From positions 1 through 64,000 of the forward strand of contig MPUH01000188.1 in assembly GCA_001970955.1 (NCBI GenBank): DNA of 64,000 bases, given 5' to 3'. The notes under the pieces are model-generated. The model made no database searches, had not been told where the DNA came from, and saw nothing but the letters and a program-made list of their open reading frames with translations. Each line of letters opens with the position of its first letter. Position 1 is the first letter of the stretch. The DNA is from Stentor coeruleus. Lineage: Eukaryota; Ciliophora; Heterotrichea; Heterotrichida; Stentoridae. A program made the translations under genes and the position numbers. Shown piece after piece: positions 51,357 to 61,658 of this stretch.

Positions 51357-52472
51357 TTAATAATGACTATAATCAAAAGAGATCCCATGATGATAATCAC
51401 TTATATCATGATCAATTTTATCAAAATACACCGGCGCTCCTGGCATATCATCTTCACTTTCAATAGACGAAGAGCTACTCTCAGAACTTTCCGAAGCTGG
51501 TTCAGGTTGTTTCTTAGTATTTTGTATCAAAACTTCATTTTTTCCTATATCATTTTGCCCTTTTCTCAATGGTTTATTTGTTTGTTTTATCTGCAGACAT
51601 TGTTTTATATACTTTTCTAAATCCCTACACACTTTATTTGGTAAATTTTCAAGGTCAAATTCTAATTCATCACCTTGTATATTCATACAACCTTTAACTA
51701 TTTTTAATACCCCACTTAGATATTTAGGATCTAATTTTTTCAAACTTTGGACTAATTGTTTTTTTTCTATACTAGTCATTTTTTTATCTTTTAAAAGCAT
51801 GATTTGAGGGTTTTTATTTTGTGAGTCTTTGATATCTTGTGTTAGGCTATCGATTTTTTGAGTTAATTCTTGGATGATGTTGTCGTTGAATATAAAAGCT
51901 TCGAGATCTTGGAACGAGGATTCAAAGAATGAATTGAATTCGAAGGTCTCTAGGAATAACTTGGTGTTTTGGGAATTGGTTTGGAAGCTATTAGATATCA
52001 TAGTCCTGATGTCTTTACCTAGGTGATATGCACTTAAATATCCTCCAGAAATTAATTTGTTTTCCACTATATTCAAGTCCACAAGTTCTTCTATAGGGTC
52101 AAAGTTTTTATGCATAGTCTCTGTATTCCAAAATATTTTGCTTAAAGGGCTTCGTTTAAGGTTTTGTAAGAACTTGTAGCACTTTTTAAACCCTTCGCTT
52201 TGTCCGTTAAGAAATTCAGGTTCTTTTTCTCGAGTTACTCTTTTTTCCGGCAAATTTGCAGCTTGAATTACCTCTATTTCTGACCTACGCTATATTTGCT
52301 TTACAGTTCTCGATATTTTTTGCTCTAAAAACTCCATTCTGATCCTCCCTGGTAAAAGACTATTGATAACTTGTGCTTGCCTTGCACTAAACTCCATATT
52401 GCCTTCAAGTTGATTTTTACTTTTGGCACTCTTAAAAATTTCTTTAGTCGAATCTTTCATAATTATTACCAT
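51357..52472 (-). CDS. BET-like bromodomain plus NET-domain protein
   Basis: Two exons (52472-52305 and 52289-51357) around a 15-nt intron give 366 residues if the first ATG is used; a second in-frame ATG lies at 52460. Bromodomain (about 80-190): LSKIFWNTETMHKNFDPIEE, then VENKLISGGYLSAYHLGKD, then IRTMISNSFQTN, whose last Asn matches the acetyl-lysine-binding Asn. The WPF shelf is not evident. A NET/ET domain follows (about 228-300): MTSIEKKQLVQSLKKLDPKY ... ELEFDLENLPNKVCRDLEKY. A Ser/Glu/Asp cluster (SSESSSSSIESEDD) comes next, as in BET proteins. BET proteins read acetylated histones and recruit transcription factors. This one has only one bromodomain. Confidence 0.85.
52290..52304 (-). 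other. 15-nt spliceosomal intron
   Basis: On the coding strand GTAAAGCAAATATAG. Removal joins EQKISRT to RRSEIEVIQAANLPEKR and supplies the bromodomain gene with a proper ATG exon. Confidence 0.9.
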
Positions 52473-53250
52473 AAAATGGTTTTTAAGAGCTTTTTTATGT
52501 TTTTATATGAGATATTATGAGATTTACCATTCCTGTGATAATAAAATTAGTTTAACTTTTTGATATGAGATTAGGAGAAATTGACGAGTTTATAGGGAAA
52601 GTTGTTGTTGGAAAGCTTTTGGAGGGAAGGTTTTTTAATGTGGTTTTTGATAGAATTTTGATGTTTTTAAAAAGTTTATGGGGAGAAGGAAAATGGAATT
52701 GGGTTGAGGGGATGGGTTTTGGGAAGGTTTTATATTGGAGGAGGTTGTGATTGAAAGAATATATAATAAGTTTTTAAGAGGTGTGATTAGATGTAAATTG
52801 GAAATAGAAATTGAAAGGATACTGTAATATATGTAAATTCTTTAAATATACTTGACAAGCATATATACTAACATGAAAAAATATATTTTTCGTATACTGC
52901 TTTAATTCTATAAAAATTTTTTAATACCATATGATATTCTTGATATTTTTATCAAATCTCTAACACAGTTTTCAATATTACTACCATCTTTCATAATAAT
53001 TCTTATATTCTTCATATGGCTATTCGGTTTAATCTTTTCTCAATAAGCCTCCTCTTCATATATTTAATTTCTAATTTCCATCCTTTATTTATCTAGCATT
53101 AATCAAATCAAATACATAAATTTTAATACTTATAGTAAAAATAATTTCTTAACTCCTTTCATCAAATTATTAAACTTTTTCAAACTAGAATTATCCTTAT
53201 AACACTTGGCAAAAAAAAAATTTATATAGAAATAGTGTATATATAAAAAG
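52473..53250. other. Gene-free stretch before the tRNA
   Basis: The left 330 bases are G-rich and C-poor on the plus strand (5' flank of the bromodomain gene). They include a 61-codon plus-strand frame at 52565-52750 of odd composition that I do not accept as a gene. The rest is C/A-rich. Confidence 0.5.
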
Positions 53251-53323
53251 CAGCCACGATGGGATTTGAACCCACAACCCCCAGATTAGAAGTCTGGTGC
53301 GCTATCCGTTGCGCCACGAGGCT
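53251..53323 (-). tRNA. tRNA-Arg, anticodon UCU
   Basis: The minus strand folds into a full cloverleaf of 73 nt with no intron. Acceptor AGCCTCG/CGTGGCT has one T-T mismatch at 5-68. D-arm GCGC/GCGC, anticodon stem CCAGA/TCTGG with loop CTTCTAA (anticodon TCT, bases 53288-53290), variable loop of five, T-arm GTGGG-TTCAAAT-CCCAT. It reads AGA, the commonest Arg codon here. A and B boxes (TGGCGCAACGG, GGTTCAAATCC) are intact, and a run of five T follows directly as a Pol III terminator. Confidence 0.95.
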
Positions 53324-54119
53324 TATATGAGATTTCTTAAACAAGTATAAATAGTAATTTTAAATCATGAGCTTTTTAGTGTATAAAAAGTATGAAGTTT
53401 ATAGTGATTATGTTTTGTATATTAGGAAATATGATTTTTGTATACAGAAATTGTATAGATTAAGTATTCATGACATATAATAAAAGGTTTTTAAATTGTG
53501 AATTATATAGGAAGATAGGGTTGTATTGAGGTTTTTATATCAAATGATTTTTTGTGAATATAGTAAAGTAGTAAATTATAATAAATATTGTGATTTTAAT
53601 ATGGAATAATATGTTATTTACATCATTACTATCATTGTTATTATTTCTATAGATTTTAATTTATAAGTCTAATAAAGTTGTAATTATATAACATTTTAAG
53701 TTAGATAAGGTTTTTTTTAATGATGGTGTTTTAGATGTGATGATATTAGTATAGAATTTATATAAAAGATATTGAGTTTTTATAATATGAATTTTAGTTT
53801 AAAGTTTATATGAGAAAATATATTTATGAATAAAGACTGAAGGATGCTTTTAGTGATTACATTAATGGATAAGTTTAGTTTATAATACTTAATTATATTA
53901 TTATTTATAAAGTGGATATGTTAAATTATACAATTTGGTATTTGAATCCTTACTAACTATACTATCTAATATTTGAATCTTTTAATAACTAGTCCCCTTT
54001 ATTAGTTTTTTACATATTTTATTTTAACATAACATAAGTTCCTTAACCCCAAAAAAAAATAATACACATAAACTCTATATAATTTCTGATCCCTTCTGTA
54101 TTATAAATAATAAGTCTTA
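53324..54119. other. Gene-free stretch between tRNA and WD40 cluster
   Basis: About 800 AT-rich bases without an open frame. The last 150 are C-containing and G-poor, as before other plus-strand genes. Confidence 0.55.
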
Positions 54120-56036
54120 ATGTCATCCCAGTTCCCATGCAAAATTCCTTTCTATCTTATTGATTCATCAATAAACAACCCATCTAAAACCAACCTCTCA
54201 TGGCTTTCTACAGCATATCAAACATATGCCTTAGCCCCAGAATTAAATCTTATAAAATTAGGTCTTAATACAGGTACATACAATTCAACTATATCAAGGA
54301 TTCAATTATCTTCTAAAGGTACTTATCTATATTTGCTAACAGATAACAATAAAATGATAAGAATTTTAACATACCCAGAGCTTAAAACAGTATCTATATT
54401 AGGTGGGCTTATTACAATAAAGCATTTTCAAATAACATACAATGAGAAATTCTTAGTATTTTCCACATCAGCCGTGCTTAGTTTTTGGGATTTTGATAAC
54501 GAAAAATGCTATCAACTTGGGTATTGGATAATAAAAATCAGTTGTTTTTATGTTGCTAATGATAGTAAAACAATAGCTGTAGGGTTAATTAATGGGGATG
54601 TTTTACTTATGGATTTAATAGAAAAAAATCATAAAGGGAAGTATAAAAGTCACAATAGTCCTGTTAGGTGTATAAGTTTTTTTAATGATAATCAATCTAT
54701 GATAACTGCAGGTGGGGATATGGAAAATCCTTTAGATTGTTGTATTCGTATATGGGACATAATTGGAAAATCATTAAGAACTCTACTTTATGGGCATATA
54801 TTTGCCGTATACTCAATAGCTGTTAGTAAAAATGAAGATTTTTTTGTAACTTTATCCCAAGACTGCACAATAAGATTATGGGAATTACAACCATCTTATA
54901 ATAATCATGATGAAATAGTCACAAAAATTCAAATTGAAAATGGAGTCGAGACTATAATCCATGAAAATAATAATGAAAAACTACCTCAAATAAAAAATAT
55001 CAAAGCCCAACTAGAAAAAGTTTTCTCATCAAAAAAACAAAAAATTGAAGAAAATGAACTACTTGAATTGTATTCGAAAATACTAACCCCAAGTCAATAT
55101 CAAATATCATTCCATATCTTTCCAGGTAATCCATTTAGCGCATATTCTTTATTAAGCTATTCAGATATTATATTAAGCAATAATTCTCAAGACCTTATAT
55201 TTAAAAACAACGCTATAGGGACAATAACAATCCTTTTATTACCATCTTTTTTCCCTCAGAAATATTCTAATTGTTTATCCCGTAGTCTTAGTTCTAATCT
55301 TTGTATAACAAAATCCCATACTATATTTTTTATTCAATATGGCTCAGAGTTATTTGAAGCATCTACAAATTGTTTTTCATTTGTAAAAAGGAATATAATT
55401 GATAGTCAATTTCAAGCTTTAAAATGTAGTTTTATTAAACCAAAATATTTTCTAACATATTTTAAAAATTTGATTACTGAAGAATATGGATTTAGTGTGT
55501 GGAATGTTGAAAATATGAAATTTTTAGGTTTATATATATGTGGATATATACCTGTTAAAGATATTGCATTATGTGAAAAAAAAGATTTAATTATTAGTGT
55601 TGATGAATCAGCTAAGGTTACTATGTGGGAAATTGGAAAAGTGGTTTTTTTTAAGCAATGGGTTGAGGAGAATAGTTTAGATAAGATTGCTATTAGTAGT
55701 GATGGGGAATATTGTGTTAGGTATAATTATTGTGGGGATATTTATGTTAGTGAGATTGAAAGGTTAAACAATTTGTGTATTATTCCAAAACTCCAGTTGC
55801 AAAGGGGGTATATGATACTAGGAGCTTATGATTGTTATATTATTGAAAAAAACAGCAATTACAGTTTAATAATGTGGAATATAGATGAGTATATAAAAAC
55901 AAAACATTTAGAAAAACATTTTTGCGGAAGTTTAGTTAAAAAAATAATAGTTTTATGTTCAGAATACTACAGTTTTTTAGTGTTTAGAACTATTAAGCAA
56001 AAAAATTATATTGAACTCCCTTTAGCTAAAATATAA
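54120..56036 (+). CDS. WD40-repeat protein, first of three tandem paralogues
   Basis: 638 residues. Clear WD repeats: VAVGLINGDVLLMDL, CCIRIWDIIGKSL, GHIFAVYSIAVSKNEDFF and CTIRLWEL; others are diverged. A charged helical insert (about 270-330) separates two propeller-like halves, and the second half ends with further weak repeats (YGFSVWNVENMKFLGLYICG, AKVTMWEIGK). The same order of features is seen in the two following genes. WD40 propellers are protein-binding platforms; no specific partner is indicated. Confidence 0.85.
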   Translation: MSSQFPCKIPFYLIDSSINNPSKTNLSWLSTAYQTYALAPELNLIKLGLNTGTYNSTISRIQLSSKGTYLYLLTDNNKMIRILTYPELKTVSILGGLITIKHFQITYNEKFLVFSTSAVLSFWDFDNEKCYQLGYWIIKISCFYVANDSKTIAVGLINGDVLLMDLIEKNHKGKYKSHNSPVRCISFFNDNQSMITAGGDMENPLDCCIRIWDIIGKSLRTLLYGHIFAVYSIAVSKNEDFFVTLSQDCTIRLWELQPSYNNHDEIVTKIQIENGVETIIHENNNEKLPQIKNIKAQLEKVFSSKKQKIEENELLELYSKILTPSQYQISFHIFPGNPFSAYSLLSYSDIILSNNSQDLIFKNNAIGTITILLLPSFFPQKYSNCLSRSLSSNLCITKSHTIFFIQYGSELFEASTNCFSFVKRNIIDSQFQALKCSFIKPKYFLTYFKNLITEEYGFSVWNVENMKFLGLYICGYIPVKDIALCEKKDLIISVDESAKVTMWEIGKVVFFKQWVEENSLDKIAISSDGEYCVRYNYCGDIYVSEIERLNNLCIIPKLQLQRGYMILGAYDCYIIEKNSNYSLIMWNIDEYIKTKHLEKHFCGSLVKKIIVLCSEYYSFLVFRTIKQKNYIELPLAKI

Positions 56037-56721
56037 AAATTTCACAAACTATTATACATTTAACCATTTTCAAATAACCATACACAGACACTTTTATAGC
56101 TAATATTTTAAATCTATTTATATCATCTTAGAAGTTAAAATTGCCATAATATAATTTTATATTAGTAATTCTTAATTAATCCCTACTAAAGGATTATTAT
56201 ATCAATCAAATAATAAAAAAAAATATCACTTATTTTACCAATATCATCAATCACTGATTTCTAATATCAAAAAATTCACATATAAAATATTTAGCATGTA
56301 AAAATTGTAACTTTTCAATACATTAATCTAATTATTACCAAAAAAACTTAACCCTTTTCCCTTAACCTCCAAAAAAAAATCACTATCATTTATCTTAAGC
56401 CAAAATCCATTCTAAAACTCCTTAGCTACACTTTCCATATCACTAATACATACAATTTTATCCTACCTCAAAAAAACCCCTTTATTTTATCTCAAAAGCA
56501 TATTAAAAAGCATTTATCCATTTTCTTAATGACAAATAAAATACAAAATCCTCCCTTTTTCCTCATTCCTCTTATTCTTTTTCCTCCAATAATCCTTCAT
56601 CCTAACCTCAAAAAACTAATCCTCTCAATAACTTTATCATTTCTAATAATTCCCATTTTATCTAATCCTCATCAATCTTTATCACACTTTATCCTACTTA
56701 ATTTTCCAATAATATATTTTA
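56037..56721. other. Spacer with extreme C-over-G strand bias
   Basis: 685 bases without a gene. In 56341-56700 I count about 97 C and only 5 G on the plus strand. The stretch ends at the start codon of the next WD40 gene and is the clearest example of the 5'-flank bias in this window. Frames in it (such as 56529-56753) reflect low complexity. Confidence 0.75.
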
Positions 56722-58767
56722 ATGGGATCAAAAATTACCACAACTATATCTGAAAAGTCCTCAGAAACCCTAAACCCAACAACAAACGACTCTTTCGAAC
56801 TTCCAACACTTCCAGATATTCCAGAACTCAATGAAATCCCTTCGTTACTCGTCCTTACCGAGCCGAACCCAGAAAAATCCTCTATAAATTTCAAAGAAAA
56901 AGTCTCTAGTCTCTTAAAAACTTATAAAAAATTCCCAGAAAAGACTATGATTCTACTTCAAAAGCATTTCAACTTACACTATTCATATTATGGCAAAGAT
57001 ATAACAAAATTGGTTTTATCTGAAAACATGACAATCTTTGCAACTTTATCAAATGAGTGTCTGATAGATATTTTCTCATTTGAAGAAAATAGAATAGTCT
57101 ATATGATGAAAGAAACTATACAAATAAATGACTTTATTATAAGAAGTAATAGTGATTTACTTATATACTGTACATCAAATGGTGCTAAGGTTTGGAATTA
57201 TAAATTAAATTCTTTACATGTAATATCAGCATTATATAAAAAGAATTTAAATAGTTTATCATTGAGTAATGATATGATTTATTTAGCTGTTGGGGGTTTT
57301 GAAGGGAATATTTATGTTCTTGATTTTATAGGGAAAAAACAAAAGATTGAGTTTTGTAGTCATAAAAGTCCGGTTTTTTCACTGGCATTTACTAAGGATA
57401 ATGAGTATTTGATATCAGCAGGTGGAGATGTTATAAAGAATTTTGACTGTTCTATAAGGGTATGGAATATAAATAGGCAATCTTTGATTACGGTTTTAGT
57501 TGGTCATTCACTTACTGTGCATACAATCAGAATTAATCGGACGGAAAAATATTTTTTATCACTTTCTAAAGATGGAAGTGCTAGATTATGGGATTTAGAA
57601 AAAATTATTTCAAATAAAGATAATACTGAAAGTTTGGGAACTATGGTTGGAAAAAATGTTAAGGTTTATGATTATACTTCGGATCAGACAAATAATCTTG
57701 CTTTGCTCAAACAAAATATGCTAGCAAAAACTTTTGCTTTAAGAGGAGTTCCTGGGTCTTATTCATCAGGAGATAAAATTATGAAGCCTTTTTATACAGC
57801 TTTTGCTGCAGCTGTATTTGAAGAATGTAAAGAAGACACAGAAGTTTCTAGGCTTATTGTGGATGAAAATTATTTTGGGGAAAAACATAGGAATTGGGAT
57901 CATTCTGTTTTTTTTGGAGAATTGAATATAGTTATGGTAAATTTTAAGGACTCAGTTATTGATTTCTATGAAATTCCAAGTTTGGAAAAGGTTAACAGTC
58001 TAGAAATGAAATCAAGTCCTGTTAAAAATGTGTTTTTATTCGATAACACAGAAGGAGTTTATATAGATAAGAATATGAGTATTCATCATATTAATCTTAT
58101 GAATCAAGATACAATGTCCCTTCCCCTCCCAGGAACTAGTATGATACTACAAAAAATAGGTATTGAAAAAAAAAGAGTCATTATAAGTTATTTCCATGAC
58201 AAAACTAAACTTTATTACACCACTTCTCTATGGGATTTAAAAAAACTAAAATACCTTGGACATGTCTTAGTAGGGTGTTCCCCAGTAGAATTTGCCGTCT
58301 TATCTAAAAACTTAAAAATTTTGTGTATCGTAACAAGTGCTGGGTTTATAAAATTGTGGAGTTTAGAAAAAAATTTCCTAATTATGGATGTTAAAAATGA
58401 AGAAGACCATATAGAAAAAATTGGGTTTACTGATGATTCTAATTATTTAATCACATGCAAAAGAGCTAAAAATGATTATAAAATATCAGTTTGGAAAGCA
58501 AAAAGTTTTAAATTCATATCCTCTCATATAATATCTTTACAAGGTATAGAAAAAGCCCTTTTGTTAATTAAATCAGATGTATATTGGGTTGGTGTTAAGA
58601 AAAGAAAGGTGATTTTTATGAAAAACAAAATTGATAAGAAGAGGAAAAATTTATTAGCTGTTACGAAAGATAAAAAGTTTATAGTTTTAACGTATTATGA
58701 CAAGGTTAAGGTGATAAAATTAGCATCGAGTTTTAGTTTGATAGAACTCAATAGTTTAATAGAGTAG
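56722..58767 (+). CDS. WD40-repeat protein, second paralogue
   Basis: 681 residues. The start MGSKITTT (Gly2, Thr6) could be N-myristoylated. A Ser/Pro/Glu-rich N-terminus (about 1-60) precedes WD repeats: LAVGGFEGNIYVLDF, HKSPVFSLAFTKDNEYLISA, CSIRVWNINRQ, GHSLTVHTI and GSARLWDLEK. A diverged second half includes TTSLWDLKKLKYLGHVLVG and YKISVWKAKSFKFIS. It parallels its neighbours repeat by repeat, for example SAGGDVIKNFDCSIRVW against TAGGDMENPLDCCIRIW in the first gene. Confidence 0.85.
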   Translation: MGSKITTTISEKSSETLNPTTNDSFELPTLPDIPELNEIPSLLVLTEPNPEKSSINFKEKVSSLLKTYKKFPEKTMILLQKHFNLHYSYYGKDITKLVLSENMTIFATLSNECLIDIFSFEENRIVYMMKETIQINDFIIRSNSDLLIYCTSNGAKVWNYKLNSLHVISALYKKNLNSLSLSNDMIYLAVGGFEGNIYVLDFIGKKQKIEFCSHKSPVFSLAFTKDNEYLISAGGDVIKNFDCSIRVWNINRQSLITVLVGHSLTVHTIRINRTEKYFLSLSKDGSARLWDLEKIISNKDNTESLGTMVGKNVKVYDYTSDQTNNLALLKQNMLAKTFALRGVPGSYSSGDKIMKPFYTAFAAAVFEECKEDTEVSRLIVDENYFGEKHRNWDHSVFFGELNIVMVNFKDSVIDFYEIPSLEKVNSLEMKSSPVKNVFLFDNTEGVYIDKNMSIHHINLMNQDTMSLPLPGTSMILQKIGIEKKRVIISYFHDKTKLYYTTSLWDLKKLKYLGHVLVGCSPVEFAVLSKNLKILCIVTSAGFIKLWSLEKNFLIMDVKNEEDHIEKIGFTDDSNYLITCKRAKNDYKISVWKAKSFKFISSHIISLQGIEKALLLIKSDVYWVGVKKRKVIFMKNKIDKKRKNLLAVTKDKKFIVLTYYDKVKVIKLASSFSLIELNSLIE

Positions 58768-59062
58768 TTGAATAGTAGTGATTGTTTTAAAGATTAGGTT
58801 TTATAGTTTTTGAGTTTATTATAAGGAGGATAAGATTGAAAGTACAACTTTTTTTATGGTAATGATGATTATGTATGGTAAATATGATATTGATAGTATA
58901 TCGAAATTTTTATTTATAATTTTGAGTTCTTCATTGATTTTTTTAATTAGTTTTTATACTTAGCATGTAGGAAAATAAGGTATAATTTAGTTTAGCATTT
59001 TGTTGATAAAATTATAACTTGGTAGTTTGACTTAAAATATGCATTGATTATATTTAAGTAGG
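58768..59062. other. Spacer with G-over-C strand bias
   Basis: 295 bases, G-rich and C-poor on the plus strand (about 31 G and 7 C in 58801-58980), typical of a 3' flank here. No gene. Confidence 0.65.
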
Positions 59063-61024
59063 ATGGGTAACAAGCATCCAGGCTCAAAATACTTAAATTT
59101 AGGTGCCAAATCAGATTTAACTTTACCGTTTATGGTCTCTTATCAATCTTATCCAAAAAATATTCTTCAAGAAACCTTTTCTGGAAAAGTCTCTTATGCC
59201 TTTTTCTCAGCTGAAAAAATGGACGATGTTCGTGAAGGTCTTCTAAGTCAATTCAATCTAGACTATGGATATTGTGGAAACTCAATCCACCTTTTAAAAC
59301 TTTCACAAGATAGCACATTGATAATGGCATTATCAAAATATTGGATTCGTATTCATTCTTATAAAGATAAAAACATTATAAAAGCTTTAAAAAGTAGAGC
59401 CCAAATAGAAAGTATAGAAATGACTTATGATAATCAATGGGTATTTTATATGACAAAAGAAGGAATCTATACATGGAACCAAATTACAAATGAATGTATT
59501 TTTGTAGTAATTATTAATGATATCGAACTAAAATGCTTTTCTTTACAAAAAAAATATAAACTTTTAGCATTTGGATTAAATAACGGGAAAGTTTGTCTGT
59601 GGAATTTTTTTAAGAAAAAGTTTAAATGCGAGTTTTTAGGTCATAAAAGCTCGGTTTCATGTTTAGGATTTGCCAATGATAATTTTTTAGTATCAGGTGG
59701 AGGTTTTTTTAAAGATATTTTCGACCCAATTATCAGAATATGGGATATTAAAAAACGTAATCTTGTTTGTATACTTAAAGGACATGGATTAAGCATACTA
59801 CAACTTACTTTTATAGAAGATGAAGATAAATTAATATCTTTATCAAATGACTATACAATAAGAATATGGGATATAAAAAAAGCTATAGAATATGCTGATA
59901 AATTAGAATTAGGAAATGAAAATGAACTTAAAAGTAAGGATTATTCAAACTCAGATGAAGCTGTAAAACTTATAAATGATATCAAAGATTATTATATGCC
60001 TAAAGAGGCACAGGAAATTTTATTAGTAAATTACCATAATCAATGCAAATCGTATCTATCGAAAATTATGTCGGATATGAAATCCCCTTATGAAATTTCT
60101 TGCTTTTGTATCCCAAAACGAGATTGGAACTATTCAAAATCTAAATCAATGTATTTTATGATAGACAAATCAACCCAGACTCTATTTCTAAAAGAACCTT
60201 CAAAAAAAACTATCAGTTTATACAATTATAACACTTGGAAACTTCAAAGTAAAATCAAAAATATCAAAAATGAAGAAATCTCAAATCTTTGTTTAAATCT
60301 TCAAAACAGTAGTTTAATATACTCTTATCGAAGCGAATTCTTCTATGAAATTAACATAAAGACTAAATCTTGTGTTTTAACTCCAATACCTTCAAGTATT
60401 CTTAATCATGCATATTCATCTATTACAAGAGAATGTATTTTATTATCAATATTTTACTCTTTACCAGGTCCTATATTTTATTTTACTATATGGGACTTAT
60501 CAACTCAAAAATATATTGGGATATTTAAAAGCGGAACTTCAGAGATTAAATGTTTAGACATAAGCTTAGATAAGAAATCTTGCCTAGTTTCAACTGAAGA
60601 TTTGAAAATAAGAATATGGGATATTGAGTCTAAGACGATAAAAGCAGTATTAGATGATGAAATTGGGGATCATACATTAGCACTTAGTAATGATGGAAGA
60701 TTTTGCTGTATGTTGGATAGAAGAACGTTTAGTGTGAGAGATATTATTAGCAAACAGGAATTATGTACTATTTATGAAATGCAACAATTGGGTGTTTATA
60801 TGATACCCGAACCTAATTCTGGAAATAAATACCTAGTCAATCTCCATGAACAAGAAATTAATATGATACATTTAAACTGCGATGAAGTTAACAAATATGA
60901 TGCAAAAAGATTCACTATTAGTAATTCAAAAAAATATTTAGTTGCTGTATTCATGAAGACTCATTATTTCCATGTTGCAAGATTAAGAGTCTTACCAAAA
61001 GTAAGTTATTCAAGAATCATATAA
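59063..61024 (+). CDS. WD40-repeat protein, third paralogue
   Basis: 653 residues, starting MGNKHPGS (possible myristoylation). WD repeats include LAFGLNNGKVCLWNF, GHKSSVSCLGFANDNFLVSG, PIIRIWDIKKRNLV, GHGLSILQLTFIED, YTIRIWDIKKAI, FTIWDLSTQKYIGIF and LKIRIWDIESKT. A Lys/Asp-rich linker (about 275-330) sits where the other two genes have theirs. The three genes therefore arose by tandem duplication and have since diverged greatly. Function unknown. Confidence 0.85.
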   Translation: MGNKHPGSKYLNLGAKSDLTLPFMVSYQSYPKNILQETFSGKVSYAFFSAEKMDDVREGLLSQFNLDYGYCGNSIHLLKLSQDSTLIMALSKYWIRIHSYKDKNIIKALKSRAQIESIEMTYDNQWVFYMTKEGIYTWNQITNECIFVVIINDIELKCFSLQKKYKLLAFGLNNGKVCLWNFFKKKFKCEFLGHKSSVSCLGFANDNFLVSGGGFFKDIFDPIIRIWDIKKRNLVCILKGHGLSILQLTFIEDEDKLISLSNDYTIRIWDIKKAIEYADKLELGNENELKSKDYSNSDEAVKLINDIKDYYMPKEAQEILLVNYHNQCKSYLSKIMSDMKSPYEISCFCIPKRDWNYSKSKSMYFMIDKSTQTLFLKEPSKKTISLYNYNTWKLQSKIKNIKNEEISNLCLNLQNSSLIYSYRSEFFYEINIKTKSCVLTPIPSSILNHAYSSITRECILLSIFYSLPGPIFYFTIWDLSTQKYIGIFKSGTSEIKCLDISLDKKSCLVSTEDLKIRIWDIESKTIKAVLDDEIGDHTLALSNDGRFCCMLDRRTFSVRDIISKQELCTIYEMQQLGVYMIPEPNSGNKYLVNLHEQEINMIHLNCDEVNKYDAKRFTISNSKKYLVAVFMKTHYFHVARLRVLPKVSYSRII

Positions 61025-61658
61025 GACTATCTTTAATCTATTAGATTTTAAATCATAGTTTTTATTTTCATCCACTATATATATTCTACCAGGCAGCCTT
61101 TCCAGCATCAGTTACAATAACTGAGACTGGTCTTTATGATTACTATCAAAATTTGTTTTATAATTATAATCTTGATATTATTTTACTATGCAATTATAAT
61201 CGATATCAATAAATTTATATGCTAATTTAGAAGGAATACTGTTCTAATTATGATACTGTGAACCATTTATAGTATTTCATCAATTCAATAATTAGAGTTT
61301 CACATAAATATAAATGAAAGCTTAGGTCTCATAATAGTTAATAATTATAAATCAATATCAATATATCTTTTTGAATATATTTCGAAAGTGCCAATAATAT
61401 CAAAACATAGAAGCTATTCTTCATACTTAATCTCAATAATACACCCAACAATCAAACTAATTTAAAAAATATTCCTTTTTCTGTTATAAAGCACAATCTC
61501 TTTCCAATTATTTAAAAAAACTTGAATAAATCTTTATTTTAAATACCTAATCTCTAAACAAAAACCTTAATATTTCCTTGACAATAAATCTAAAAATCTT
61601 GACTCCAAAACCTCATTCTTAAAATTCAATCAAATCTGAATTCTACTTTAAATAAACA
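61025..61658. other. Gene-free stretch
   Basis: 634 bases. The right half (61440-61650) is C/A-rich and G-poor, as before other plus-strand genes. No open frame or RNA gene recognised. Confidence 0.55.

Noticed and set aside
52565-52750. 61-codon plus-strand frame beside the bromodomain gene
   Set aside because: Lies in a G-rich 5' flank, no recognisable motif, composition explained by strand bias.
56529-56753. 74-codon plus-strand frame before the second WD40 gene
   Set aside because: Falls in the C-rich, G-free flank, which lacks TGA and TAG by composition.
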